Assembly: GCA_001305055.1 (NCBI GenBank)
Contig: BBZX01000003.1
Span: 124,001 to 188,000, forward strand
DNA length: 64,000 nt
Direction: 5' to 3'
Origin: Clostridia bacterium UC5.1-1C12
Lineage (GTDB): Bacteria; Bacillota_I; Bacilli_A; Erysipelotrichales; Erysipelotrichaceae
Below are positions 9,411 to 19,080 of this stretch, piece after piece. Both the position numbers and the translations under genes were made by a program. Under the pieces are notes generated by a model that saw nothing but the letters and a program-made list of their open reading frames with translations, ran no database searches and was not told the DNA's origin. Each line of letters begins with the position of its first letter. Within the stretch, counting starts at the first letter, position 1.

Positions 9411-10043
9411 ATGGCAACAAAAAGTAATGCAAGCGCACCGAAATCAACGGTGTTTGAATATAGAGGTATTGATAATGTCTATTATGCAAAAGTGCTGAGC
9501 GATACGATTGATGGTATCACATGGGATGCGCCTAAGTATCTTTGCCCGGTCGCTGAATTAAGCAAAGAAACGGAAACTAGCTCTGAGGTGCATTATTATG
9601 ATAATAAAGCTTTGATTTCGTTAGCTTCTGAGGGAGCTGATACAGTTACGTTGAGCGCAGCGGTTGTACCTTTAGATGTCCTTGCAGATATTACTGGTAG
9701 ATACTTTGATGCAGAAACTGGTGCGATGAGTGAGAATATCTCCAATGCACCTGACATTGCGTTACTGTATCGCACAAAGGGGACAGATGGATATTATCGC
9801 TATGTAGTGCGATATAAATGCAAAGCTAATATTCCGAGCGATACAGTTAGCACGGAGGATGACGGTACCGATGCTAACGGCCAAGAGTTGACACTGACTG
9901 GGGTTAATACTGTTTATGACTTTTCCAAAGGTGGCAGCGCTAAGGCGTTAGTCGTAGATACTCGTTACGGCGATGCTGATCTAACAGACTTTTTCGCCGA
10001 GGTAAAAACGATTGATACAATTAAGGCTAAAACTGCCGCATAA
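9411..10043 (+). CDS. Major tail protein
   Basis: 210 residues, intact, after GAGGAGGATTACT. The start region (GIDNVYYAKVLSDTIDGITW, then PVAELS) and the GTDGYYRYVVRYKCK strand are typical of phi13/SPP1-type tail tube proteins. It precedes the tail chaperone gene, as expected. It polymerises into the tail tube. Confidence 0.82.
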   Translation: MATKSNASAPKSTVFEYRGIDNVYYAKVLSDTIDGITWDAPKYLCPVAELSKETETSSEVHYYDNKALISLASEGADTVTLSAAVVPLDVLADITGRYFDAETGAMSENISNAPDIALLYRTKGTDGYYRYVVRYKCKANIPSDTVSTEDDGTDANGQELTLTGVNTVYDFSKGGSAKALVVDTRYGDADLTDFFAEVKTIDTIKAKTAA

Positions 10044-10052
10044 GGAGACAAG

Positions 10053-10614
10053 ATGGAAATCAATTTAAATATTTGGAAAAATCAAAAGGAAATCGAAAAA
10101 ACGTACACTATTGATAGTTATGACATCTTATGGGGAACCGTTGAGGATCTGATCGAAGTAGTTGATACTGAAAACTTGTTAAAGCAGTTAGCAGATGATA
10201 AAGCAGGAAACATGGCGTTAATTAGGACTGCCGCAAATATGGTTACAAACTCGCGCAATTTAATCAATACGACTTTAAAAGATGTATTTGACGGATTGAC
10301 CGATGAGGAATTAAAGCGAGTAAAACTCAAAGAGTTAATCAATGTAGCACTTCAGTTAATCACTGGCTCTGTCAATATTATTGCTGATTTAGGTAAAAAC
10401 TCAAAAACGCTCAGGGGAGACAGTAACCACTCCCCTTTGCGATTTATTGTTTGATATTGATGTATCTCTATGTGACCGATTTCCAGCCCTTACCCCGTTT
10501 GATGTTAGGCTTAAAAAGGCTAGAGAGGTTGTTAAGATAGTCAACAGGTTAAATAAAAAGGCTGAACCTAAGAATAAGATAATCCGGCGCCCGGCCGGCG
10601 ATGATTGGTTTTAG
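10053..10614 (+). CDS. Tail assembly chaperones G and G-T (recoded)
   Basis: Protein G is 133 residues (10,053-10,454). A second frame without its own start runs on to 10,614 (DLLFDIDVSLCDRF, then a basic helix and PAGDDWF), the usual T extension. The frame relation is +1 or -2 as sequenced. A -1 slip at CCCTTTG (10,433-10,439) plus one missing base just after it would explain this. Located between the tail tube and tape measure genes, where G/GT chaperones load tape-measure protein. Confidence 0.7.
10433..10439 (+). promoter_or_regulatory. Candidate -1 slippery heptamer CCCTTTG
   Basis: X XXY YYZ pattern in the zero frame (C CCT TTG), five codons before the G stop. It parallels the clear CCCAAAC heptamer in prophage B, but here the downstream frame needs one further base, so it is less certain. 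Confidence 0.4.
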
Positions 10615-10649
10615 AGCCATTGAGCTCCTATCAAGGAGGTGGCAAAAAA

Positions 10650-13482
10650 ATGGCTGAAAACGAAAATATTTATGGCATACGTTACGAAGTTGATATTGAG
10701 CAATTAAAAAGCTCAACTGCAGAGGCAGCGCGTCAGATCAGACTGGCCAATGCTCAATTTAACGAGGCTACCAGCAGTATGGATGATTGGGCTAATACGT
10801 CTGAGGGGCTTGCTGCTAAGCTGACACAACTAAATACTATCCTTGATGCCGAAAAATCAAAGTTGCAGAACTTAAAAAAAGACCATAATGAGCATGCTGA
10901 TACGATTAATAAACAAGCTACTGCCATTACTGATTTAAAAAATAAGCGTAAGCAATTAGTCGAAGAATATGGTGCTGAGTCAAAAGAAGTCAAAGACTTG
11001 GATCAAGAACTTAGTAAGCTAGAACGGTCGCAGTTACAAAATAAAAAAGCGGCAGAAAATCTACAAATTGCTATCGCTGAACAGCAGGCGAAGGTCAATA
11101 AAACAGAAAAGTCCTTTAAAGACTATGAAAAGCAATTAGGTGAAGTTGAACAGGCTCAAGAAAATGCTGAAAAATCAGGGCGTGATTTTGAGGATGAATT
11201 AAAAGATATTAGAAATACCGCAGATGATACTGGTGACAGCATCATAAATCTCAGTGGCGGATTTACCGTCATGAAAGGTGCTTTGGCTAACCTAGTCGCT
11301 GATGGTATCCGTAAAGCTGCAGATGCATTAAAAGACTTTGCAATTAATATGATTGATACAGCTGCTGATGTCAAAGCTGAAACAAGCCAATTTGAGCAGA
11401 CGTTTGGTGATATGGCCGACGAGGCGGAATCCGCTATTGAGCGTGTCGCAACATCAAGTGGTATCTTAGATACCCGATTAAAGACTACCGGCGCACAGAT
11501 ATATGCGTTTGCTAGGTCTAATGGCGCAAGTGTATCAGAGGCTATGAGCTTGATGGAGACAGCTCTAAACGCTACAGCTGATAGTGCTGCTTATTATGAT
11601 AAATCATTAGAGAGCAGTGCCGATACTATGATGAGCTTTTTAAAGGGCAACTTTGCTAATGACGCTGCTCTCGGTGTGTCAGCCACTGAATTTACTCGTA
11701 ATGCTAAAGCGGTCGAGCTGTTTGGCACTGAATATAACAATTTGTCAGAAATCCAAAAACAGCAAACTTTGCTAAAGATGGTAACCGACAGCAAGAGCTA
11801 TCGGGTGCAATGGGTCAAGCTGCTCGCGAAGCAGATGGCTGGGAAAACGTACAGGGCAATCTCAATGAGACTTGGCGGCAATTTCAGGCGCAAGTTGGTA
11901 CTCCTGTTTTAGAGGCATTGATACCAGTAGTGCAAAATGTTACCACAGCATTTAAGGATTGGACTGATGGCATTGATTGGACCCAGTTTGGTGATACGGT
12001 AAAAGGTATTGCTGATAACATTATGACTGGATTTGGATGGATAGTGGACCACGGCAATGAGATAATGACACTGATCGGTAGCATGGTAACGGCGTGGGCC
12101 TCTTACAAGGCTATCATGGCTGGTATTTGGGCGGTCGGAAAAATAAAAGCATTTGTATCTGCAATAGCTGGTGCTAAGACAGTAGCAGCAGCCTTTAAAG
12201 CAGGCATGGCGGCTCTCAATATCACAATGACTGCTAATCCTATTGGACTGATCGTGGCAGCTATAGCAGGTTTAATTGCAGCCTTTGTGCTTGCATATAA
12301 TAAAGTTGAGTGGTTTAGAGATGGCGTTGATAGAGCTTTTGCATGGTTAAAAGAGTTTGTTGGTACTGCAATCAATAACATAGCTTTATTTTTTACGGAT
12401 ACTTTGCCACAGGCAATCGATAAAGCTGTTCAGTGGTTTAGAGATTTACCAACTAACATAAGCACGTATTTAGCATCAGCTTTAGATAACGTTAAAATAT
12501 GGGCATTAAACATGGTAAATAGTGCCGTTGATATGGGCAGTAACTTTATCGATAATGTTATCCAATTTTTTGACGAATTGCCATACAATATAGGCTACTA
12601 TACCGGTTTAGCTATTGCTAGCGTGATCCAGTGGGCACTAGATATGGTAGACCAAGCTAAAGGTATGGTATAAGCTTTATCGACAGTGTCGTTGAGTTTT
12701 TTACTCAATTACCAGGTAAAGTTGCAGGATTTTTAACGAGTACATACAAAAAAGCTGTCCAGTGGCGGACAGATATGGTCAATAAAGCAATCGATTTAGG
12801 CAAAAACTTTGTTAGTGGTGTGATTGATTATATCAAGCAGTTACCGAGTAAAATCGCAGAATTTACATCACAGGTAATCACAGATATTATCGAGTGGGCA
12901 TCAGACCTTGTAGATAAGGCAACGCAAGCTGGCAAAGATACCTATGACGGACTGGTTGATGAGGTTAATAAGATACCTGGCAAGGTATTAGAGATTGGTG
13001 CAGATATTGTAAGAGGGCTGTGGAACGGCATATCAAGCATGGGATCATGGCTGTGGAATAAGGTCACCGGATGGGCAGATGGAATTTTGCAGGGAATGAA
13101 AGATGCCTTTGACATCAACTCTCCAAGCAAAGAGACAGCATGGCTAGGTAAAATGTTAGGTATGGGGTTAGGTGATGGCTTAACCAGCACTGCATCAGGT
13201 TTAGTTAGTAAGGCTAAAGGTGTAGCAAGTCAGGTCATGGAGGCAATGCAGGATGGCTTAAAAGGTAAGTTAACACTGGATCCACAGATAGTTAGCAACA
13301 TTAAAGCTAAAGCATCCGGAGTGCTTAATGGTCTTACTGCTACTATGCCAGCACTTGCAGGCGCAGGCGGTATGGTGCAAAACTATACATTTAATCAATA
13401 CAATACTGACAGTCCACAAAGTCGCTGGGATATTTACAGACAGACTAAAAATTTGATTGAGCAAACAACAAAAGGAGGATAA
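10650..13482 (+). CDS. Tape measure protein (two frameshifts)
   Basis: About 944 residues after joining three frames; breaks near 11,797 (one C missing) and 12,672. ATG 10650 has AAGGAGGTGG upstream. Residues 20-200 are heptad-rich coiled coil, followed by the phage-minor-tail segment (SGAMGQAAREADGWENVQGN) and hydrophobic segments around 12.1-12.3 kb (an Ala-rich AVAAIAGLIAAF-like stretch). Repeated amphipathic WALDMVD and FFDELP units follow, then INSPSKETAWLGKMLG near the C-terminus. It sets tail length and is ejected with DNA. Confidence 0.85.
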
Positions 13483-13485
13483 TCC

Positions 13486-14325
13486 ATGTACACAGCGGTT
13501 GTTGAGAATGCAAAAGGTCAGCAATTGGACCTTAACAAAAACTATCACACTGAGATTACAGGACTTACACCTCCTAATGCCTCAGTCAACATGTCAAAGG
13601 TATCAGGTGTTGATGGTAGCCAGTTTAATAGTGCTGCCGTCAATAGTCGCAATATCGTACTTACGATTTATCCTAAGCAGCCAGTTGAGGTTAACAGACT
13701 TCGACTTTTATGATTACTTTTTAGTTGGCCAGACTATAAAAATTTACTATAAAAACGGTTTAAGAAATGTGTATACTGAAGGATACGTTGAAACCATAGA
13801 TGGCACATTTTTACCAATCGTGAAGCTCTGCAGATATCTATCTTATGCCCTGACCCTTATTTTAAGGGTGCAGGTGAGATTGTTGCTGATATTAGTAAAC
13901 TGGTGAGCCTCTTTGAGTTCCCATTTGCAATAGATGTTGCAGGTATTCCTTTGAGTGAGTTTAATGAGTATCTGATTGGCCAGATCACTAATGATGGCAA
14001 TGTATCCACTGGCTTGACCATTGAGCTGTCAGCTAATGGTACAGTGGTTAATCCAGTCATCTATGATGCAGATACACGTGATAGCATGGGATTGAGGCTT
14101 ACCATGCAGGCAAATGACCTAATTAGGATAACGACTATAAAAGGTAAAACAGGTGTTGTATTAATAAGAGGTGGGGTAACTACCAATATTATTAATACGA
14201 TACTAGACGGCGCTACATGGTTTCAGGCGCAGCCTGGCACTAACTTTTATACTTATACCGTTGATGACGGACTGGATAATCTGAGTGTTAAATTTATGGC
14301 CAATGCCTTGTATAGTGGGGTGTAA
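13486..14325 (+). CDS. Distal tail protein (two frameshifts)
   Basis: Three frames join: GLTPPNASVNMSKVSGVDG and RNIVLTIYP (frame 1), FYDYFLVGQTIKIYYKNG (frame 2, from about 13,690), and CPDPYFKGAGEI onward (frame 3). The last continues to FEFPFAIDVAGIPLSEF. These are the phage tail protein (Dit) family signatures. About 279 residues. Ribosome site GGAGGATAATCC. It forms the hub under the tail tube to which the tail endopeptidase binds. Confidence 0.78.
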
Positions 14326-14326
14326 T

Positions 14327-15392
14327 ATGGATCTGTACTTACTAAATAACCAACTTGATAAAATTGCACATATCAGTGCATTTACATCATTGATTTGGGT
14401 GCGAAGATACAATGAAGCTGGAGAGTTTGAGTTATACATATCAGCAAAATCAATGGATATTAGGATTTTTCAAGAGGACCAATTTTTGATCCGCAGTGAT
14501 GACAGTACGGTAATGGTCATAGAAAAAATACAGCTGCCTGAAGATGTAGAAAAAGGTGACTATCTCATCGTTAGTGGCCGCAGTGCTGAGTCTTTGCTAG
14601 ATCGAAGGGTCAATATGACTCGGTTTGCAGTTGGTGAGTATGCAAGCCCGTATGATGCCATCTATCCATTGCTTGATATTAACATATTAGCTAATGCAGA
14701 ACCTGATCGTCAGATACCTATCCTTGCATGTACTCAGCCATCTAGCAGAGATACAGGCCCAATCTATGTTACTGGTGACCGCTTCGGGAGTAACTTGTAT
14801 GAGTATACAAGAGATACATGCAAAGGCAGTCAATCAGGATTTGATGTACAGCTAGTAGACAGAAAATTAATGATAGGGTTTTACAAGGGCGTTGACAGGT
14901 CAATATCTCAATCAATTAATCCTCATGTAGTCTTTAGTCCGGACTTTGGTAATCTACTTACATCGGAATATAAGCTGGATAGGTCAGATGAAAAAAACAT
15001 TGCCTTTGTTGCCGGTGAAGGCGAAGGTGCTGCACGTAAAACAGCTATCGTTGGGATTGGCATCGGTTTAAAGCGTAAGAGTTATACGTGGATGCCCGAG
15101 ATTTATCATCGTCACAGGAAGTCAATGACCAGACTGTGCAGATGCCTGACGATGAGTATCAAAAACTACTCAAAAATAGAGGCAAAGAAAAGCTGGCGGA
15201 GTGTCCATTGATCGAGACATTTGATTTTACAATCGACATCAGCCGTACTTATAGATACAAGTTGACTTTAATGTTGGTGATGTAGTAACGGGTAAAAATA
15301 AATATGGTATTAGCTCAAATGCACGAATTGTTGAAATGAGCGAAGTGTTTGATAGCACAGGATATAAACTAGTGCCTAAAATGGAGGTGTAA
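14327..15392 (+). CDS. Tail-associated protein, Gp37/endopeptidase-like (two frameshifts)
   Basis: About 355 residues. ATG 14327 overlaps the end of the preceding gene region by spacing only 1 nt. Recognisable pieces are WVRRYNEAGEFELYI, VSGRSAESLLDRR, GFDVQLVDRKL and YRYKVDFNVGDVV, as in siphoviral ReqiPepy6 Gp37-like tail proteins. Breaks near 15,088 and 15,262 each correspond to one missing base. The homologue in prophage B is at 43,547. It builds the tail tip below Dit. Confidence 0.72.
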
Positions 15393-15396
15393 TGTT

Positions 15397-16272
15397 ATGT
15401 ATGAATGTGGATTTTTTAACTCAGTGAATGGTGACAGGAAATACAACGCCGAGCAGATAGGCGAATATTTAGGCTTATTTGTCAGCGATGGAGTGTTTCC
15501 AAATCCTTCCACAAACCTTCAGGTACGTTCGACTGGTGGGATGAATATTGCAATATCACCGGGGAAAGGCTGGGCGCAAGAACACTGGATTAAAAACAAA
15601 AGTGATTGGCTCATGGAGCTACCACAGTCAAATATGGTATATGCCCGCATCGATGCTATTATGATGGTGCTAGATCTATCACAACCAGTCCGTAACTTTT
15701 ACTTTGAGATAAAGTCAGGAGTGCCTGCTGCTGATCCAGTGCGGCCGGATATGGTGCGTAGAGAGGACAGATACGAGTATTGCTTAGCAACGGTAAAAGT
15801 AAAAGCTAATGTCAATGAAATAACTCAAGCAGATATAACTGATACTAGAGCTGATACTACTATCTGCGGTTGGGTCACCGGCTTAATTGATCAAGTAGAT
15901 ACAGCAGAGTTATTTAACCAATGGCAAGATGCCTACGAACGTGAGTACGCACGTCAGCAGCAGTTGATTAATGATAATACAGCTCTATTTTATACATGGT
16001 TTGATGCTGTTAAGGATACCTTGCTAGCAAAGGCTACAATTGTTCGTAACTATGTATCAACGTATAAGACAACTGCTGATAACACTGCCGAAATACCTAT
16101 TGGTATTGCTCAATATGATAAAAATTGGGATGTGCTTGAGGTTTATGTTAATGGTTTTAAATTGACGGCCGCTGAGTATACGATTAATGACAATACAAAA
16201 ATAACCCTTACTAAACCAGTAAGGGCAGGGCAAGAGGTATCATTCCAGGTGCTGAAATCGTTAGAAAAATAA
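15397..16272 (+). CDS. Baseplate/tail-tip structural protein
   Basis: 291 residues, uninterrupted, after TGGAGGTGTAATGTT. The N-terminal two-thirds (CGFFNSVNGDRKYNAEQIGEYL, an ISPGKGW loop, ITDTRADTTICGWVTGLID) match the protein at 44,539 in prophage B. The C-terminus is a small beta domain (VLEVYVNGFKLTAAEY) of the kind seen on phage fibres. Likely a BppU-like or tail-tip adaptor. In prophage B the gene is followed by tail fibres; here a terminator follows. Confidence 0.65.
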   Translation: MYECGFFNSVNGDRKYNAEQIGEYLGLFVSDGVFPNPSTNLQVRSTGGMNIAISPGKGWAQEHWIKNKSDWLMELPQSNMVYARIDAIMMVLDLSQPVRNFYFEIKSGVPAADPVRPDMVRREDRYEYCLATVKVKANVNEITQADITDTRADTTICGWVTGLIDQVDTAELFNQWQDAYEREYARQQQLINDNTALFYTWFDAVKDTLLAKATIVRNYVSTYKTTADNTAEIPIGIAQYDKNWDVLEVYVNGFKLTAAEYTINDNTKITLTKPVRAGQEVSFQVLKSLEK

Positions 16273-16292
16273 AACTGCATTTGCAGTTTTTT
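16271..16292 (+). terminator. Terminator after baseplate gene
   Basis: AAACTGCA / TGCAGTTT perfect stem with 2-nt loop, followed by T-run; overlaps the stop codon. Confidence 0.75.
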
Positions 16293-16348
16293 ATTGCAAA
16301 AATATTATAATATGGGATAATCAAAGTAATCAAATGGGAGGTATTTAT

Positions 16349-17148
16349 ATGGGATTGTTTGGAAATAAAAACGCTTGTGAATTATGTGGTAAAAAACTAG
16401 GGGGCTTAGCATTCAAGTATGAATTAAAAGAAGGTTATTTATGTAATGATTGTGGTTTAAAGGCAGGTTACATTCCTTTAACTACAATTTCAAAATATAA
16501 AACAGTTGAAGATGTTAAAAAAGATATTGACGAATATGATGATTATCTGCTTTACAAAGCTAATTTATTAGAAAATTTTGTGCCTGCTAGAAGTATTAAT
16601 AATTTATTACTTGTTGATGAAGCTAACAAGTTGTTCGGTATACCTCAAGGAAAAAAGAAAGATCCTAAAGTTTTTGAATATAAAAACTTAATTGACTGTG
16701 ATTATCTGGAAGATGGTAATAGTATGACAGGTGGAGGATTAGGTGCAGCTGTAGCTGGTGGTTTGCTTTTAGGTGGCGTTGGAGCTTTAGTAGGGGGGAT
16801 AACTGGTAATAAAAAACAAAAGTTAATATTAATAAAATGCAAGTAGTCTTAACATTGGATAATATGAGAGAACCATCTATTACAATAGATATACTTCCTG
16901 GCGCAACAAAGAAAGGTGGATTTATTTATAATTCTTATTTTCAAACAGTACAAAATTTGTTAAGCGCTTTTGCAATTATACTAGAAGATAATGCAAAATC
17001 ATCAGATTTAAATAGTGATAGTAAAGGTGAACCTGTTATAAATGATGATCCAACTGAACAATTAAGGAAATATAAGAGTTTACTTGACGATGGTATCATA
17101 ACTCAAGAAGAATTCGATAGTAAAAAGAAACAGATCCTCGGATTATAA
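16349..17148 (+). CDS. Zinc-ribbon (DUF4428-like) and SHOCT-domain protein (frameshifted)
   Basis: ATG 16349 follows GGGAGGTATTTAT. The N-terminus has CELCGKK and CNDCG knuckles (residues about 9-37). The middle has a Gly/Ala-rich hydrophobic hairpin (about 130-150), and the C-terminus ends in a SHOCT domain (LRKYKSLLDDGIITQEEFDSKKKQIL). One missing A near 16,835 joins the two frames; about 266 residues. Such proteins are common in phage accessory positions; function unknown. Confidence 0.7.
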
Positions 17149-17154
17149 TTATAA

Positions 17155-17195
17155 ACGGCTCACTCTCTTAATTGAGGGCGAGCCGCTTTTATTTT
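17155..17195. terminator. Bidirectional terminator
   Basis: CGGCTC (17,156-17,161) pairs with GAGCCG (17,180-17,185), with extra inner pairing and T-rich flank. It separates the convergent SHOCT and XRE genes. Confidence 0.7.
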
Positions 17196-17419
17196 TCTTT
17201 AGATGGTATATACTCTAACAAATCAGTGATATCACATTCTAATACTGCGCATATTCTTGCCACGGTTTCCAGATCAACTCTACTTACCGTGTTATTACAA
17301 TAATTTTTTACTTGTGACCGCTGCATCTGCGCTAAATTGCAAAACTTGTTTTTACTCATGCCTGACTTATCTAGCAATTCGCCCAAATGTATTTTAACTA
17401 CTCCAAAATCATTTATCAT
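17189..17419 (-). CDS. Small XRE-family transcriptional regulator
   Basis: 76 residues from ATG 17419, which has AAAGGTGA 8 nt upstream; a GTG at 17428 overlaps that site. Nearly the whole protein is one helix-turn-helix (HLGELLDKSGMSKNKFCNLAQM, then an RSQVKNYCNN recognition helix and a VDLETVARICAVLECDITDLLEY ending), of the YozG/HTH_26 type. The palindrome at 17,476-17,491 lies in its upstream region, suggesting autoregulation. Acts as a cytoplasmic DNA-binding repressor. Confidence 0.8.
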   Translation of the reverse strand: MINDFGVVKIHLGELLDKSGMSKNKFCNLAQMQRSQVKNYCNNTVSRVDLETVARICAVLECDITDLLEYIPSKEK

Positions 17420-17454
17420 GTTTATCACCTTTACTATTTACAATAATTGTATCC

Positions 17455-17506
17455 GTGATATAGTTATTTTATAAGCTATATTGCAATATAGGTATTACGA
17501 TATAGT
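17455..17506. promoter_or_regulatory. Probable operator region of the XRE regulator
   Basis: CTATATTGCAATATAG (17,476-17,491) is a perfect 16-bp palindrome flanked by half-sites GATATAG (17,457-17,463) and CGATATAG (17,499-17,506). It lies between the divergent XRE gene and the 17,542 gene. Confidence 0.6.
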
Positions 17507-17541
17507 GCTGTAAATAAATAATTTACCAGGGAGGGTGAGAA

Positions 17542-17758
17542 ATGCGTAAAATGAAAAGGTTTGCAGATATTAATAAAGCAGCTAAAGTCAGACGTTTAAA
17601 TCAAATCATGCGATTAGTTGCAGTGCCTGATAAAGTTACTAAAATTTATAATTATTACAATAAAAAGTGGTAAAAATGAACAGCTACTATATTTTATGCG
17701 AGAAATTATGCTTAGATCAGCTGAATTGCCAGATAATTTAAAAGATATGCTTGCATAG
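17542..17758 (+). CDS. Small basic phage protein (probably frameshifted)
   Basis: Start ATG has GGGAGGGTGAG upstream. The first frame gives 43 residues (basic, ending NYYNKKW). Removing one base near 17,671 continues into a helix (EQLLYFMREIMLRSAELPDNLKDMLA), giving about 71 residues. No family recognised. Likely controlled by the adjacent XRE operator. Confidence 0.45.
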
Positions 17759-17827
17759 CATTAGTGGTTTTCGACAAAGTTTAACAGACCTTAGTGTTAC
17801 ACTTAATTCATTACAGGGGGAGACATT

Positions 17828-17986
17828 ATGGATGAAATTAAAACTATAGAATTTTTAGAATGCTGTGAGAAAGATTTAATAAATCAACTTTGCTTTAGAT
17901 GTCCCGAATTGTCAACTAAGCAGATTGATGTTATCGTCGAAATCTTCAGGGCAGAGATTGACAAGCAGCTGCAGTCTGGTAAATAA
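17828..17986 (+). CDS. Small Cys-containing right-end protein
   Basis: 52 residues with ATG preceded by AGGGGGAGAC. The pattern EFLECCEKDLINQLCFRCPELSTKQI is shared with the 56-aa protein at 53,356 in prophage B. Both begin the right-end module. A TTCGACA element lies about 50 bp upstream, as in prophage B. Function unknown. Confidence 0.6.
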   Translation: MDEIKTIEFLECCEKDLINQLCFRCPELSTKQIDVIVEIFRAEIDKQLQSGK

Positions 17987-18038
17987 TACCAGCACATTAA
18001 CCAACGTCAACGGTTTATAATTATGACGTGGAGGTGTC

Positions 18039-18230
18039 ATGATTATGAAAAGTAGATTAAATGAGCTGGAATTTTGGGGCATGCAGTATTTTTATGAATA
18101 CTATGGCAAGGAATACGGCCATGATCAAAAGAAGGTTTTTGAGAGATTAACACAAGAGTTCGGCGCCGATAAGGTAGCGGACTATAAGCAAAAATGCGGC
18201 GGAGAATTTGATAGGAAAATTGATATTTGA
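18039..18230 (+). CDS. Right-end module protein, WGMQYF family
   Basis: 63 residues, acidic-aromatic then basic; ATG at GGAGGTGTC. Contains LNELEFWGMQYFYEYYG and TQEFGADKVADYKQK, nearly identical to the gene at 53,582 in prophage B. Conserved in both prophages between lysis genes and att. No known domain; a single small helical protein is likely. Confidence 0.6.
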   Translation: MIMKSRLNELEFWGMQYFYEYYGKEYGHDQKKVFERLTQEFGADKVADYKQKCGGEFDRKIDI

Positions 18231-18231
18231 A

Positions 18232-18453
18232 ATGATAAAGTTCATAGATTTTTTAGATAGGCAAAAGTATAGATACAATAAAGCTATTTTCTTGTCAAAC
18301 GATAGTATGTATCGAGCTAAAATCATCAATCAATACTTACGCAAGTTTAAGGTATATTGTAACAAATACCCAGATACACTAAATGATTTAAAGCAGTATG
18401 AAGATGAGATTTGGGAATATGAGAAAAGAGCTGGTATTAAAAAGTATTTGTAA
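18232..18453 (+). CDS. Right-end module small protein
   Basis: 73 residues from ATG 18232, one base after the previous stop; weak AGGAAAA site. The text KFIDFLDRQKYRYNKAIF and NDSMYRAKIINQYLRKF recur in the copy at 53,771 of prophage B, which has an in-frame stop. Predicted helical and basic; function unknown. Confidence 0.55.
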   Translation: MIKFIDFLDRQKYRYNKAIFLSNDSMYRAKIINQYLRKFKVYCNKYPDTLNDLKQYEDEIWEYEKRAGIKKYL

Positions 18454-18486
18454 GTCTTAGTGTTAGTGTTGCTAAGGCTTTTTATT
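18453..18486 (+). terminator. Terminator of right-end module A
   Basis: AGTCTTAG / CTAAGGCT stem followed by TTTTTATTT; matched at the same place in prophage B. Confidence 0.7.
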
Positions 18487-18500
18487 TGCAATCGTAAAAA

Positions 18501-18698
18501 TTATCGTTAAAACATAAAAATATTGAAAATATTTATTACCATAAATTACCAATTTTATTACTATAACCTCAAATGTTATAAAAATTGCTTATACTGAAAA
18601 TCAGGCTTAGCAATTAACCTCATGATTTATGTAATTGTAAGAATTAACGATATTTTCATATTTTCTTAAATATATGAAAATTGGTAAATTATGGTAAT
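18501..18698. repeat. Interleaved inverted repeats beside att, copy A
   Basis: Outer pair: TATCGTTAA (18,502-18,510) with TTAACGATA (18,644-18,652). Second pair: a 22-bp arm at 18,535-18,556 (ATTACCATAAATTACC core) and its inverse at 18,677-18,698, 21 of 22 bases complementary. The arrangement a-b-a'-b' is kept in prophage B at 54,034-54,246. Candidate integrase/excisionase arm sites. Apart from the hairpin at 18,803, nothing coding was found from 18,454 to 19,080. Confidence 0.7.
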
Positions 18699-18802
18699 CC
18701 TAAAATGCTTAAATATGGTAGAATATTGATAAGATAAATATAAGATGAGTAAAAAGGGTGTGGAATCTATGTGTGGCAACGACCATCTAATATTTATTAA
18801 CA

Positions 18803-18831
18803 AAAAGAGGTTGGCCGCCTCTTTTATTTTA
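18803..18831 (+). terminator. Terminator after inverted-repeat region, copy A
   Basis: AAAAGAGG / CCTCTTTT 8-bp stem with loop TTGGCCG and a short T-run. The same loop occurs at 54,356. It implies a short transcript starting beyond the inverted repeats. Confidence 0.7.
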
Positions 18832-18963
18832 GGTCTTAATTAGGTCTTGCAAATTATAATTTTTATTATTTTTGAATATATTTATATATAGACAAATATG
18901 ATTAACCATATATTTTTAAACTTAATAATGTATTATAATGCGGTTATATATGGTTTTTTTATT

Positions 18964-18985
18964 TCCCGCCAGCTCCACCAATATG
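18964..18985 (+). other. att core, left end of prophage B / right end of prophage A
   Basis: 22 bp identical to 54,506-54,527, beginning CCCGCCAGCTCCACCA after one T. This reads as T-stem end, acceptor strand and CCA of a tmRNA (5' partner GGGGCTG/GGAGCTG expected). The sequence upstream is phage, so only the 3' tip is present. The integrase gene begins 96 bp away. Confidence 0.8.
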
Positions 18986-18992
18986 TTAATAA

Positions 18993-19014
18993 ACGCCTGT
19001 TTATGGGCGTTTTT
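18993..19014 (+). terminator. tmRNA-type terminator carried with att
   Basis: ACGCC TGTTTAT GGGCGT followed by T-run, 8 nt after the CCA end. A near-identical hairpin follows the att core at 54,535. Confidence 0.7.
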
Positions 19015-19080
19015 CTTATGCTAATACTATTTATGCCTTATTTATGCCTTAAAATATACAAAAACAAATTAAAAAGAAAG

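Larger units (their letters stand above)
1..18985. mobile_element. Prophage A (left end outside window)
   Basis: Contains a complete siphoviral packaging, head and tail series (HNH, TerS, TerL, portal, protease-capsid, connectors, major tail protein, tail chaperone, tape measure, distal tail, tail endopeptidase, baseplate) all on the plus strand, followed by small right-end genes and an att core. No integrase, replication, holin or lysin gene of this phage is visible; these would lie to the left or be missing. Tail-fibre genes unexpectedly precede the HNH gene. The right-end module (17.8-18.95 kb) is homologous to that of prophage B. Confidence 0.85.

Noticed and set aside
17189..17419. HTH gene near the right end of prophage A as a second Aca-like regulator
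   Set aside because: It has its own palindrome but no small unknown gene precedes it in the same operon; its type is YozG-like rather than Aca-like.
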